Positions 39,720-49,852 of a stretch of DNA of 64,000 nt are shown piece by piece; positions within the stretch are counted from its first letter, which is position 1; every line of letters starts with the position of its first letter. The notes under the pieces are model-generated. The model saw only the letters and a list, made by a program, of their open reading frames with translations. It was not told the DNA's origin and did no database searches. This stretch comes from Antitrichia curtipendula (Eukaryota > Streptophyta > Bryopsida > Hypnales > Leucodontaceae): assembly GCA_951230915.1 (NCBI GenBank), contig OX579635.1, forward strand, positions 3,410,001-3,474,000, read 5' to 3'. The position numbers were made by a program, and so were the translations under genes.

Positions 39720-41460
39720 CTCGCTGCCCCATGGATCGTCGTTTCCCAGATCTGTCATGGATTCGTCCCCATTCGTGTTTTCTGGGGTTCTTCTCCAGTT
39801 TCTCACATTCACATTATCTGTACTTGAACTAGAATGCACTCCTCCCGCTCCCTCTTTGTGCAGTTGGTTCGTACTTTTAGATTCAAATTTGATTCAATGA
39901 TTGTGGTTGTCGATGGCTCTTTCCTCGTTCGGATCGTGCCGAGCGAGGAACGGGTGCAGTAGATTTAAACTTTTAGGTTCCTCTAATAATCTGCCTGTTT
40001 CATTCTCTTGTTGATAAGTGCCAGCACATTTAGGAGTTACATTGGAAACACGAGATTATTTAGCTCTTATCTTGGAGAAGGTTGATGCAACCACAGAAAT
40101 CTCTCTTTTCATACATTGTAAATTGGTCACACCGCAGAAGCTCTAGTGAATATATCTTAATCCTTGGCCTGTCTTTGAAGACGGCACAAGAGTCTTTGTT
40201 TATATTAACTCTTCTCTTGCTGAATGTTTTTTCTTAAATCTTCTTGATGCTGTCTGTTTCTGTGGTTTGAATAGTACAAATCCTGCTTTTTCCTAGACCT
40301 TGATTGTTGGGAGTGAGAATTGCAAGTGCTGGCATTGGGTGTTGATGCGGTCCTCTGAAGTCCAGGGGGAGAAGTCAAGATTGATAACTTGATTGGGCTG
40401 TTGAACAGGATTTAGAAGGCGTGCACTGCCCTTGGTGATTATAGACTATGATGGCGAATGCGCTGAAGAAAGTCCTTGGGAGGCGTTACCGTCAGTCGCT
40501 GTTGTTTGCGGTCAGGTGGAACCATCTCGTTTCATTATTCCGATCAAGCTTGTGCATTATGTTCCTGATTTTATGGGTCTGGACTGTCATCTATCTGATT
40601 GAATTATGGGTACGACAAGCCCTAATTTCCAGCATCGTTTCAAATGCTGCACTTCATATTTGTAATTTCCTTAATTGTCTATTTGCAATATAGGCTAGAG
40701 TTCTGTAATCCTAATTGAATCCTGTCTTGTGAGTTCTGGAGTTAATTGTTGATATCAATCCGGATCTTTGTGGGTCATGAAGAGAATGGGTATTGCCCGC
40801 ACTCCTAACCAGTTCTTTTTTCTACAGAGTTCCGGAAAGTCCTCTGTCGTCGAGAGTATCGTTGGACGTAATTTTCTTCCTCGGGGTTCTGGTAAGCCCC
40901 GAAGCGTTCTCTTAATTGGAATTTTTAGTAAAGAATATTTGGTTCTTTGGGGGACTGCTGTGTCAAAATTGAAGACTAAAATTGATCTGAGGTTTTAGTT
41001 GGGCAACTGAAGCGGCGTCAGTTTCGCTGAAATCTACCATTTTAACGAATCTGAGGTTCAAATGCAATGTGAAATTCGTTTCTGGAGGAACTCCTTACAT
41101 TGATGTGGAATGTCTTCAAAGTAATGGAAGCATACATTTAATGCAATTTCAGTAGAGTATTGAGAACCACACGCTATCCCGGCGCTCTCAATTTCAGTCT
41201 TAATTTTTGAAATTCTATTTTTTAGTTAACTTGATCAATTTTCTGGGTCACAGATATAGTTACTAGGCGGCCATTAGTTTTACAATTGCATAAAATTGAA
41301 GATAAATCTCCCGAGTGTGCAGAGTTTCTTCTATAACCCAGGAAGCGGTTTACAGATTTTGGTATGTGACACCAAAGCACTTCCAAAATTTTATTAGCTT
41401 GTGATCTTAGTGCATATTCAAGAAGGCATTCTGTCTTTGGATTCCTTGTTACCAAATGTA
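39720..41460 (+). pseudogene. Truncated duplicate of the DRP1 gene
   Basis: This copies 25650-27450, from promoter/leader through exon 3 of the dynamin gene, 14 kb away in the same orientation. Exon 1-like sequence is 40380-40515, exon 2-like 40828-40891 (open, encoding SSGKSSVVESIVGRNFLPRGS) and exon 3-like 41254-41361. The start ATG is ATT (40380-40382). In-frame stops are TAG at 40413 and TAA at 41334. Similarity ends near 41460, so most of the GTPase and all later domains are missing. Splice sites are kept, and introns are shorter than in the parent. It begins about 70 bp after the Kelch stop codon. A DNA-level segmental duplication, not a retrocopy, because introns are present. Confidence 0.93.
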
Positions 41461-41764
41461 TTGCAGGCTCAGTTTTCATCTGATTACAAAACCTCGTATT
41501 TATTAAATTGGCATATTTCAGAGTGCCAATACTCATCAAGAGTAGTCAGCCAAAACTTCAGCCAGGATGGTTTGATTGTTTACATGACGATTTTTGCAAT
41601 GCCAGAAAAGTGCTCAGAATTTAAAAGTCTAAAAGATTTGGGGTTCAGATTGGGTCTTTAACCTTACATGTGGAAACATATGGTTGCTAGTAAAGTCTCT
41701 TATTGATTTTACTGGCTCTTTTTTAATACTATTCTGAAGGCACCTAACTCGTAAAATTGATTTC

Positions 41765-43440
41765 GTTTTGCCTGCAGGACTCCGATTTGGATTTGGATTG
41801 TATAAATGCTTAAGAGGAGTGACAGCAGTCCACTTAGGCGCCCACGACCTAATTGGTTGTGGATAATCTGCTTTCGATAGACCCTGGGGCAGCCTCTTCA
41901 TTCCGTGCAGCAATTGGCGTGGGCGTGATTCTTCTTCCGACTCGTCGCTGGCGCCTGGCGAAGGCGCTGGCCCCGTGCTCGGTGGGGTTCTCCAGCTCCG
42001 CAATCCGGCGACGCATTCTGCGCCTGTCCTGCTCGCAGACTTCCATTTCCTGGAGCACGGATAAGTTCATTTGCACCAAGTTCTCCACCACCTGCTCTAG
42101 CTCCCGAATGCGCTCGCCCCGCAGGTCGCTCACATGGCGACTCAGAGTCAACTGGATTTTGTGGGTGTTCTCGCTCTCTTCCTCCAAGTAGTCCTGCACC
42201 ACGTCCATGCGCGCAGTCGAGATCAGGCTGGAGTGAGCTGCCATCGGAGTGCGAGCAGCTGATCCCCGATTTCCAGCATTGGGGATCTCCGAATTAGCGG
42301 CCTCAGGAGTTGACTCTGCAGGAGCCCTGATTCTGTTGATGGGAATGCTCTGCGTCGTTTCTTCCAGTAAATCCACTCTGCAAACTGGGCATGGCCGCGC
42401 TTGCTCCCCTTGGAAGGCTTCGTTCAAGCATGAGCGGCAGAAGAAGTGGCCGCAAGCCGTGGCGACTGGACTGTTGGCTACCTCTACGCAGATGTCGCAG
42501 CAGTGCAGCCACATATCCAATTCGTCCAGAAGCTCTACCGAAGTTCCCTGAGTTGCGTCCATGCTGCAGTTTCGATGTGAGTCACGTTTGATTACTCGGC
42601 ACTAAAATCTGAACAATCGGCCGGATACTATTCAAGAGATTATGAATGCAAAATCACGGAGAAATGCACTACGTATCAGGAACGATGGACCTAGTACGGC
42701 AAAATTTAGCGAGCAGAAGTCCACGCAAAATCGCTTAGATGGATTTCTAGCCAAGAAGCCTGATATTTTCAGGCATAGCGGGGCATGCGCAATATTGCTT
42801 TGGTGATGGTCATATTCTTTAAAATGCTGTTACTGTTTAAATGCTCTAAAATTGTGACAGGCAAGTGCACAACATCCTAGAAATTATGGTTGCTATGGAC
42901 AAGCTTCTGGAAAAGTGCCAATTTCTTGAAATTTAGACACTTTAAACGATATACGTGCCACTGCTGCTGATGGTGTCGAGGACAGTCAGGGACTAAGGGT
43001 TCATAGCGACTGGAAACTTCTCAAACCTTGAATCCTAGTCTAGCAATGCAGGTTGCGTCGTGCGGAAACGGAGAATGAAAGAAAGAAACCGATACAGATT
43101 ACTTGTGATTGATCAGAGCACTGAATATAATTATATAGTATTGAAAACCAACAGAAGTGGGACTTTTACTTTTAGAACTGAAAGCCTTCCAGCGAAACCT
43201 ACCTTGAGCAACACTGTTTTTCTTCTCAATTCTCCCCTTCCTCTCTGACTTTGCTCTCACTCAGACTCAAATTTGAATCGCAACCACTTAATTTCTCGCC
43301 TAAATTCTTGCTCAGGAAACAAATTTTCTGAGTGAAACCAGTTGGCTCTTTCAAGCCCTTCAATCATGCCTCGGTGGTGGTGGAACTCGGACGATTTGAG
43401 CCTCGGTTGTCGGTCTAAAGTGCCGACTCCTTAGAACATT
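41765..43440 (-). repeat. Arm 1 of an inverted duplication carrying a RING gene
   Basis: This arm includes the gene at 41849-42562, about 85 bp downstream and some 880 bp upstream. In inverted orientation it matches 48460-49925. Upstream blocks with clear similarity include TAGTATCCGGCCGAT, TCTCCGTGATTTT, and the region of CGGCACTT and ACCACCGAG further out. Similarity is very high in the coding part and lower in the flanks. Confidence 0.8.
41849..42562 (-). CDS. RING-HC finger protein (copy A of inverted pair)
   Basis: Intronless, 237 aa, starting MDATQGTSVE. The RING is near the N-terminus in C3HC4 order: C22-x2-C25-x11-C37-x-H39-x2-C42-x2-C45-x12-C58-x2-C61. A low-complexity linker (about 66-115) leads to a helical, charged stretch at about 118-192 (RGERIRELEQVVENLVQMNL) likely to form a coiled coil for dimerisation or substrate binding, then a basic tail. 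RING-HC proteins are usually E3 ubiquitin ligases that recruit E2 enzymes. The CGHFFCRSC block resembles RMA/RNF5 RINGs, but there is no C-terminal membrane anchor. It is nearly identical to the plus-strand gene at 49136-49852. Substrate unknown. Confidence 0.85.
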   Translation of the reverse strand: MDATQGTSVELLDELDMWLHCCDICVEVANSPVATACGHFFCRSCLNEAFQGEQARPCPVCRVDLLEETTQSIPINRIRAPAESTPEAANSEIPNAGNRGSAARTPMAAHSSLISTARMDVVQDYLEEESENTHKIQLTLSRHVSDLRGERIRELEQVVENLVQMNLSVLQEMEVCEQDRRRMRRRIAELENPTEHGASAFARRQRRVGRRITPTPIAARNEEAAPGSIESRLSTTN

Positions 43441-43593
43441 CATAAGGATGGCTAGGACTTTTATTTTTGTGGATGGTTCCAGATATAACCAAAAGAAAGC
43501 AATAAAATAAAAGTAAAAGAAGAGGGACTTTTATTTTAATTAGAATTGATAAAGTAGAGCCATCCATTCCCACCCTTGTACCCAATTCTGTCA

Positions 43594-43647
43594 TCATGTA
43601 CCAATGGAGTACATTCTAGAAATATAATGTGCACCATTGGTACATGA
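43594..43647. repeat. Foldback repeat, related copy at 6744-6772
   Basis: TCATGTACCAATGG (43594-43607) pairs perfectly with CCATTGGTACATGA (43634-43647). The left half, continuing into AGTACATTCTAGAAA, recurs at 6744-6772, where the right arm has decayed. This marks a small dispersed foldback family. Confidence 0.75.
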
Positions 43648-43662
43648 GGGAGGAGTTCTTAA

Positions 43663-43882
43663 CCCTTAAACGGCAAGCTCATAATCGTGGAAATCATTTG
43701 TTTTGACACCGTATGAATTGTTGGATTAAAATAATACAAAAGCACTCATTGGAAGTCAAACTACAATAGATGATCTTCCTTTTTTTCACAAAATTTGGAA
43801 GATGAATAGTTGCACTTTTGTCCTACATAGGAGATTCTCTTGTCATTCATCGGCCACAAAACGTTGCCTCGACGTTTAAGGG
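43663..43882. mobile_element. piggyBac-like MITE, 220 bp
   Basis: It begins CCCTTAAACGG directly after TTAA (43659-43662) and ends CGTTTAAGGG directly before TTAA (43883-43886), giving 10-bp perfect inverted ends inside a TTAA duplication. The interior (AAAGCACTCATT ... TTGCACTTTTG) is related to 32755-32890, so the family has at least one more, degraded copy. No coding capacity. It sits upstream of RING copy A. Confidence 0.65.
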
Positions 43883-44630
43883 TTAAAGGGACAAGAATGG
43901 GTGCACCTACCTTGGTCTTCTCTTATATGGAACTCCATGCGCACAATAGTCTTCTTGTTTGTTTTATTGCTTCAAGGAGATTGTAAGTTCTCTATTGGAA
44001 CAAAATGTTGTTTAGAATTTCAATTGTATTTGAATATCTAGTACTTGAAAGTGCTGAAGTAAATTGAAGTGCAGAGTGGTACCAGAAGATTGTGAACTAA
44101 TTATAAGTATTGATTACATTGCCAAAGTGGATCAATCAACGATTATGGAAGGAAGGCTAGAGACTATTTCATCCACTGTTGACAGCATGTTAGCACCAAT
44201 GTTGACAATAACCAATCAGACAAATCACGTCTAAATTGAGACATTCAAGTGCAAATATAAATCTCTTAGAACTAAAAAAACTAGTGCAGTTTTGCGTCTT
44301 AGACTTTTAAGCATAATTAAAAGAGTGTAAACTCCTTAAAATCTGATTTGTACTGTTTCAGAATATGACGATCTTTATACACGGAGAAGTTTGACACTTG
44401 ATATGGCTTCGACACTTCAAACTAGCTTCCATAATCTCTTACGGCTACAGATTTCATTTCCGATTAGTAATGAAATTCTAAGAATGTTCTAGTACTGGAC
44501 ATTGTAGTAATTGGTCCACGAAATTACAAAAAGTAGGTACTTTGATAATTGCGATTTCAATAATATTTTTTAAGAATTTAAGAAAAAAAATGGGAGATTT
44601 GGTCAACAATCCCTTGAAAAGTTCGGAACA

Positions 44631-45491
44631 CTAGACCCCCGGGGCCAGTAGTGAATGTGCACGAGCCAAGCGCTGTTGCAACCTTCCAATGTGAGCCTCC
44701 ATTTCGTTTTCCCTCTCCGCAAGACACTGGTCTCTCGCCCACCTCTCTTCAGCCTCTCGCTCCAACCTCGCGTTCCTCTCCTTCAAATCACCCTCAAGCT
44801 GCACCCTTCGGTTTTGCAATACAAATATCTGCCAGTCAGTTTCCTTAACTTGTCCTCTCAAGGTAGCATTCCTTTGTTCCCAGGCGTCCACCTCAAGCTC
44901 CAAATTCGCTCGTTCCGTGGTCAGGTGGCGCACTCGGATTCTCTCTTCGATGAGTGCATCGCATAGCTCATGCAACGACCTCTCGTATGCAGCAAGTACC
45001 GAGTTTGGAGTGAGCACCAGTTGATTGGGATCCTCAGGGGTTGCAGTATCCTCGACTAAAAGTGGATTGCGAGGGCGTGGTGGGATCATGGCATTGTCTG
45101 CATCTGGAATAGTAGTAGTAGTCTCGATCTCACCAGGGCTGTTGCTGGTGATGTTTGACCATGCACGAGCTCGGTCTCCAGCGCCATGAAGAGGAATGAT
45201 GTCGAGGTCTCTCCGTAAGAGGTTTCTGCAAACTGGGCAAGGCTTGGGCTGGTTCTGGAGCCATTGGTACATGCATGGCCAGCAGAAGACGTGACCGCAC
45301 GAGGCGGCCACTGGGTCGATTGGGGGCTCCATGCAGATGAAGCACTCGAGAACATTTGCGTAAGATTTGACTGATTTGTCAGATTTGTCACCACCAACAA
45401 TGGCGGAGCCAGTGGATGACAGCGGAGTCCCTGGACTTCCCTCCATAACCGTCGCTGTTTGATCCTCTTGCCCGGCAGGACCAGTGCTCAT
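44631..45491 (-). CDS. RING-HC finger protein, single RING plus coiled coil
   Basis: Intronless, 286 aa. A disordered N-terminus (1-45) precedes a C3HC4 RING: C50-x2-C53-x11-C65-x-H67-x2-C70-x2-C73-x11-C85-x2-C88. CGHVFCWPCMYQWL and CPVCRN are very close to the RMA1/RNF5 type. A Pro/Thr-rich linker follows, then a long charged helix (about 175-280) with heptads. The RMA C-terminal membrane anchor is absent, so a soluble E3 ligase is likely. The gene lies between the inverted RING copies and points the same way as its minus-strand neighbours; two AC(A/C)ACCGAGG motifs lie 340-430 bp upstream. The substrate is unknown. Confidence 0.87.
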   Translation of the reverse strand: MSTGPAGQEDQTATVMEGSPGTPLSSTGSAIVGGDKSDKSVKSYANVLECFICMEPPIDPVAASCGHVFCWPCMYQWLQNQPKPCPVCRNLLRRDLDIIPLHGAGDRARAWSNITSNSPGEIETTTTIPDADNAMIPPRPRNPLLVEDTATPEDPNQLVLTPNSVLAAYERSLHELCDALIEERIRVRHLTTERANLELEVDAWEQRNATLRGQVKETDWQIFVLQNRRVQLEGDLKERNARLEREAEERWARDQCLAERENEMEAHIGRLQQRLARAHSLLAPGV

Positions 45492-47070
45492 GGTTTTTGA
45501 CTAGCTCAGCACTAATTAGAATTTTGCAAGGCACTGGTGCAATTTCACTAGCTAGATACGTGCAACTTGTTCAAATAAAATTCTGGACGCAATGCACAAT
45601 CAAATAGCAAATGACAAGTAACCGACCGCTGTTATGGTATTAATCAGTAACTGGAATAGGAATGAAAAGTAGTCGAAGTCAGATTGCGTGAACAGAAGGT
45701 GTAATAATATTGCGCTATGAGACTCAGAGTTGAAGCTCAAAACGAATCTCGAATTGAATCCGGGAGATGAACTAAACAAATGAATGACTTGAAGGCCTTG
45801 GCTCTTTGTGCTTAAGTAGGCACTTAGCGTGACCTCGGTTGTGGGATTCTGCTTGTGACGTTCTGGAGTAACCTCGAGGAATTCAGTCTGATAAGTACAT
45901 TAATTCATATCACGCCTCGGTGGTACGCACAGTCATGTTTATTATTTTGGCAAAACTTTCTGGAGATTGACGTTTTTTCAGATGGCCTCCTGGGCCCTTC
46001 GATTTATGCCTGTCCTCTGAGTCTGTGCACTTTAATGTCACAGAAGATTTTGATGCTTTGAAATACCCACAGGGAGGGAGAGTACCTCTGGTTGGCATTC
46101 CCGGTTTACGGTATGGCAACAGAGAAAATTTGTACCTAGATGGCTGCTTTCTCTGATCCCCTGTTTCTAGTGTCAGGGAAACAATTAAAGCATGATCTCA
46201 TGGTGCCCTCGTGAAGCTGGGTTAATTATTCCATTGAATCGCACTCTAACAGCAACAATACATTGGTGAGGTTTAATGGAGAAGGAGTCAATTTGGGGCG
46301 GATTACATAAAATGACTAAGACAATTTCTCTAAAAAGGTAGAATTTTTTCTTGCACATGTATTCTAAGTGTCTTTCCTTCGCATGAAAAAATGAAAGCCT
46401 CTTCAAGTTGGAAAATGAATTTTTTTGATATTGTTTTCATAAAATATCAGTAAAAATATTTTATATTTTTATAAATGAAAACATCCAAGTACGTATTCAT
46501 TGTCCTGTTTTTTTTATAAAATTGAACCTATTTTGGATTTTTGGTGCATTATGGACTGAATTTTCGAGAATACACTATTTTTATTGTTCTACTAAGTTTA
46601 CATAATTTTATCCCAATTTGAAATCGTTTTCCAAACGCTCTAAGTACGCCCTGTTTTAACCTATTCTACACAAAATCGACAAGAGTGTCCAGCAACAACC
46701 CATAGAACCAGTATGACTAAGATTGCCCTCCTTTGTGTTGGGCATGAAATGACCCAATTCAAGTAGTTGTTGTGTCTTTTACGCTAAATTTTCTCACATG
46801 AAGCCTTTGGAGAAAACAACCCCGAAATCCATACATCTGCCTGGTGTAGAGCCACAGTTTTCTCCAATTTCAGTGTGCCTTTCCTCAACGCTTCTCCCTG
46901 CTCGTCTCCAGTTTAAAAAGCTCCACACTGGCCACGCATTCTCTCCTAGTTGAACCCGTCTTCTCATCACGCATCTCCAGCGATCTCTCAGCTCCCAACT
47001 CCAATCGTGTTCTTCTCAGATCTCTTCATGTCCTTCTCAGATTTCTTCCAGTGCTTCTTCGCAGCTTTCT
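45492..47070. other. Spacer between RING genes
   Basis: 45492-45930 is the upstream region of the minus-strand gene 44631-45491. Its first bases (ACTAGCTCAGCACTAA) resemble the same position upstream of RING copy A. 46.2-46.75 kb is AT-rich with no gene. 46950-47070 is the 3' flank of the double-RING gene and holds the lysine-rich alternative frame described there. Confidence 0.45.
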
Positions 47071-47883
47071 TCATAAGCTTCTCATCATCCGCAACAGCTC
47101 TTGACTCAGAATGCTCCTCAGCACCGACTCTACTCTGTGAAATGTTCTCTCCCCCAGATTTCTTTGAACCGCAAGCATGAGAGACTCCACTACCTCTGCA
47201 TGAGACGCGTCGCCAGTACTCATGTCATCATTCGGGTCGAAATTGTCGGGGATATCGAACTCGTCCTCGTCACTCTCGAGCTCGTCGCTTGTTGCATATT
47301 TTCGTGAACTCAGAGCAAAGGCATCCTCTGGTGGATTGGGGCGGGGCGGGATAATGAATCCACCTGAATTGGCAACCTCAGCAACTGTGCCCACGTTGGA
47401 TGACACATCGTTGCCAGCTTGCACTTCGTGGTTGCCACAAATAGGAAGAATATTGACGTCCCGCTTCAAGACATTTTTGCAGACTGGGCATGGTCCCTGG
47501 TCTCGGTGATGCGTACGGAGCCACTGGTAGAGACAAAGCCAACAGAAAACATGACCACATGAGCTGGCGACTGCGTTTGTCGGGGGCGGGGACTCCAGGC
47601 AGATGCGGCACTGCAGACCTGGTTGCTCATCGAGTGGTTGAGAATTGGTTTCATAAATTTTAATGAAGTTGGCACTGTGAATCAAGGGAGATGCGCACGC
47701 CAGGCAATGTTTCTGCGATTGGTTTCGAAGGCGTTTGTTGAGGCAAGGCCAACAGTATAGGTGACCGCATGGGTCTCTGAGGGGCTCCAAATCACAGATG
47801 TTGCACAGCAACTTATCTGCAGCGCATACTTGGCCATGGTCTTCAATGTGAGAGTCGTTCGGAAAAAAACTGCTTCCCTCCAT
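47071..47883 (-). CDS. Double RING-finger protein
   Basis: Intronless, 270 aa, with two RING-like modules. The first (C27, C30, C39, H41, C44, C47, C60, C63) has a shortened first spacing, x8 instead of about x11. The second (C92, C95, C109, H111, C114, C117, C132, C135) is a full RMA/RNF5-like C3HC4 RING with CGHVFCWLCLYQWL. An acidic stretch follows (SDELESDEDEFDIPDNFDPNDD), then an amphipathic C-terminus. A second frame over the last 130 nt and beyond, to about 46990, reads a lysine-rich tail (KKAAKKHWKKSEKDMKRS), so a frameshift in the gene or assembly is possible. Likely an E3 ubiquitin ligase; the first RING may have arisen by internal duplication. The shared upstream motif is 58 bp before the ATG. 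Confidence 0.83.
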   Translation of the reverse strand: MEGSSFFPNDSHIEDHGQVCAADKLLCNICDLEPLRDPCGHLYCWPCLNKRLRNQSQKHCLACASPLIHSANFIKIYETNSQPLDEQPGLQCRICLESPPPTNAVASSCGHVFCWLCLYQWLRTHHRDQGPCPVCKNVLKRDVNILPICGNHEVQAGNDVSSNVGTVAEVANSGGFIIPPRPNPPEDAFALSSRKYATSDELESDEDEFDIPDNFDPNDDMSTGDASHAEVVESLMLAVQRNLGERTFHRVESVLRSILSQELLRMMRSL

Positions 47884-48459
47884 ATTTTAGAACCTACAGT
47901 AGCTCAAGGTATTTTGGCTTTGTCGTTTAATTAGATGAAGCCTCGGTTGTTTGCGGAAATTTGAATCTGTCAAATATTTTCACTGGATGCTTAGCTTATG
48001 GAATTATTTAATTAATTGGCATTGGTCAATGAATGGTCAAATTTGTTGAAATGGAAAAATTGAAAGAAATAGGCAGTTTCCAATGGTCTACAGGCCTGTA
48101 TAAATCCTTAGGTGTAAAAGAGAGCGAAATAAATTTTGAAGCTTGAATGTCAGAATTTTGGGGTTTTGAAACACACCAGTTTAACAAATATATAGACACA
48201 AAGAAAAATATTTGCAGTTGCTTAACGGTGGCGACTGATCAGGTTCCCCAGGACAATTACACACAGAAGCGCAATTTCATTACGTTAAATTGGCGCGATG
48301 CTGGAGTCAATAAATGTGACAAATATGTTCACAAAGGTTTAATTTCAGGCCACAAACTAGGACAGGTGTGCATTTATGTTTCATGCCGTGCATCCTGAAA
48401 CGTGCCCAAGTATTGGAATACCGTCAATCTAACGAAATTGACTTTACACCAGACCCATC
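47884..48459. other. Spacer between RING genes
   Basis: Upstream of the double-RING gene, with the motif ACAACCGAGG (coding strand) at 47950-47941. The remainder is moderately AT-rich and holds no recognised gene. Confidence 0.45.
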
Positions 48460-48498
48460 GGAGATCTCGGCAGTCGGCACTTCCGATTTCAGACTAAC

Positions 48499-48542
48499 CA
48501 ACCGAGTCTCAGATCAAACCATTTCTACCACCGAGATGTGAT
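48499..48542 (+). promoter_or_regulatory. Motif pair shared upstream of the RING genes
   Basis: CAACCGAG (48499-48506) and ACCACCGAGATGTGAT (48527-48542). On the coding strand, matching sites lie upstream of copy A (43410-43401 and 43378-43363), of 44631-45491 (45924-45909 and 45842-45833) and of 47071-47883 (47950-47941). The core ACCGAG resembles the DRE-type ACCGAGA element of plant stress promoters. That link is a suggestion only. Confidence 0.5.
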
Positions 48543-49135
48543 CGCCTCAGGTCTTTAAATAGCCGGCTGATCTTGGCTTTGATACCTTCAATTTTCGGTT
48601 TATTATCCTTCCTGAGTGAGAAATTAGGAGAGTACCGTTCAAATTTCACTTTGTGTGAGAACAAAGTCAAGGTGGAGCATTGAGAAGATACACACTCTTC
48701 AACGTGGCAGTGCTCAAGGTAGGTTTCAGTTACTCCCTTCCGGCTGAGTGTTCTGTTGGTTTCTGATAATGCATGTGTGGTATGAATAATCTGCACCTTA
48801 ATTTTCAATCTCAAACAATATCTGGACCTTATGTTTCATTACATTCTAGACTTCGTGGCTAGAAATCCATGTAAGAGATTCGATCGTCTAGACTTCTGCA
48901 AGATTTCATTGAATTTGTGTAAGGTAGAAATATATATTTTGAGTAATATCAGCTCTTCAATTCAATGCTAATGAATAATGATCGAGTCGAGCATGTCCCG
49001 TAATCCACTGTCGAATTAGGTACGTGTAGTGCAATTCTCCGTGATTTTACATAACCTCTCAAGTAGTATCCGGCCGATGGTTCAACTTTCAGTGCCGAGT
49101 AATAGATCAAAACTAACGGACATCGAAACTGCAGC

Positions 49136-49852
49136 ATGGACGCAACTCAGGGAACTTCGGTAGAGCTTCTGGACGAATTGGATATGTGGCTGCACTGCTG
49201 TGACATTTGCTTAGAGGTAGCCACTAGTCCAGTCGCCACAACTTGCGGTCACTTCTTCTGCCGCTCATGCTTGAACGAAGCCTTCCAAGGAGAGCAAGCG
49301 CGGCCATGCCCAGTTTGCAGAGTGGATTTACTGGAAGAAACGGCGCAGAGCTTTCCCATCAACAGAATCGGGGCTCCTGCAGAGCCAACTCCTGAGGCCG
49401 CTAATTCGGAGATCCCCAATGCTGGAAATCGGGGACCAGCTGCTCGCACTCCAATGACAGCTCGCTCCAGCCTGATCTCGACTGCACGCATGGACGTGGT
49501 GCAGGACTACTTGGAGGAAGAGAACGAGCACACCCACAACATCCAGTTGACTCTGAGTCGCCATGTGAGCGACCTGCGGGGCGAGCGTATTCGGGAGCTA
49601 GAGCAGGTGGTGGAGAACTTGGCGCAAATGAACTTGGCTCTGCTCCGGGAGATGGAAGACTGCGATCATGACAGGCGCAGAATGAGTCGCCGGATTGCGG
49701 AGCTGGAGAACCCCACCGACCACGGGGCCAGCGCCTTCGCCAGGCGCCAGCGACGAGTCGGAAGAAGAATCACGCCCACGTCAATGGCTGCACGGAATGA
49801 TGAGGCTGCCCCGGAGTGGGTCGAGAGCATACTCTTCACGACGAATAATTAG
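49136..49852 (+). CDS. RING-HC finger protein (copy B of inverted pair)
   Basis: Intronless, 238 aa, nearly identical to the minus-strand gene at 41849-42562. The RING ligands are all kept (C22, C25, C37, H39, C42, C45, C58, C61). Differences are scattered substitutions such as VEVANS to LEVATS, and a changed C-terminus (EWVESILFTTNN). Reading frames are intact in both, with mostly conservative changes, which suggests both are kept under selection or the duplication is recent. Likely an E3 ubiquitin ligase subunit acting as a homo- or heterodimer with copy A through the shared helical region; the substrate is unknown. Confidence 0.85.
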   Translation: MDATQGTSVELLDELDMWLHCCDICLEVATSPVATTCGHFFCRSCLNEAFQGEQARPCPVCRVDLLEETAQSFPINRIGAPAEPTPEAANSEIPNAGNRGPAARTPMTARSSLISTARMDVVQDYLEEENEHTHNIQLTLSRHVSDLRGERIRELEQVVENLAQMNLALLREMEDCDHDRRRMSRRIAELENPTDHGASAFARRQRRVGRRITPTSMAARNDEAAPEWVESILFTTNN

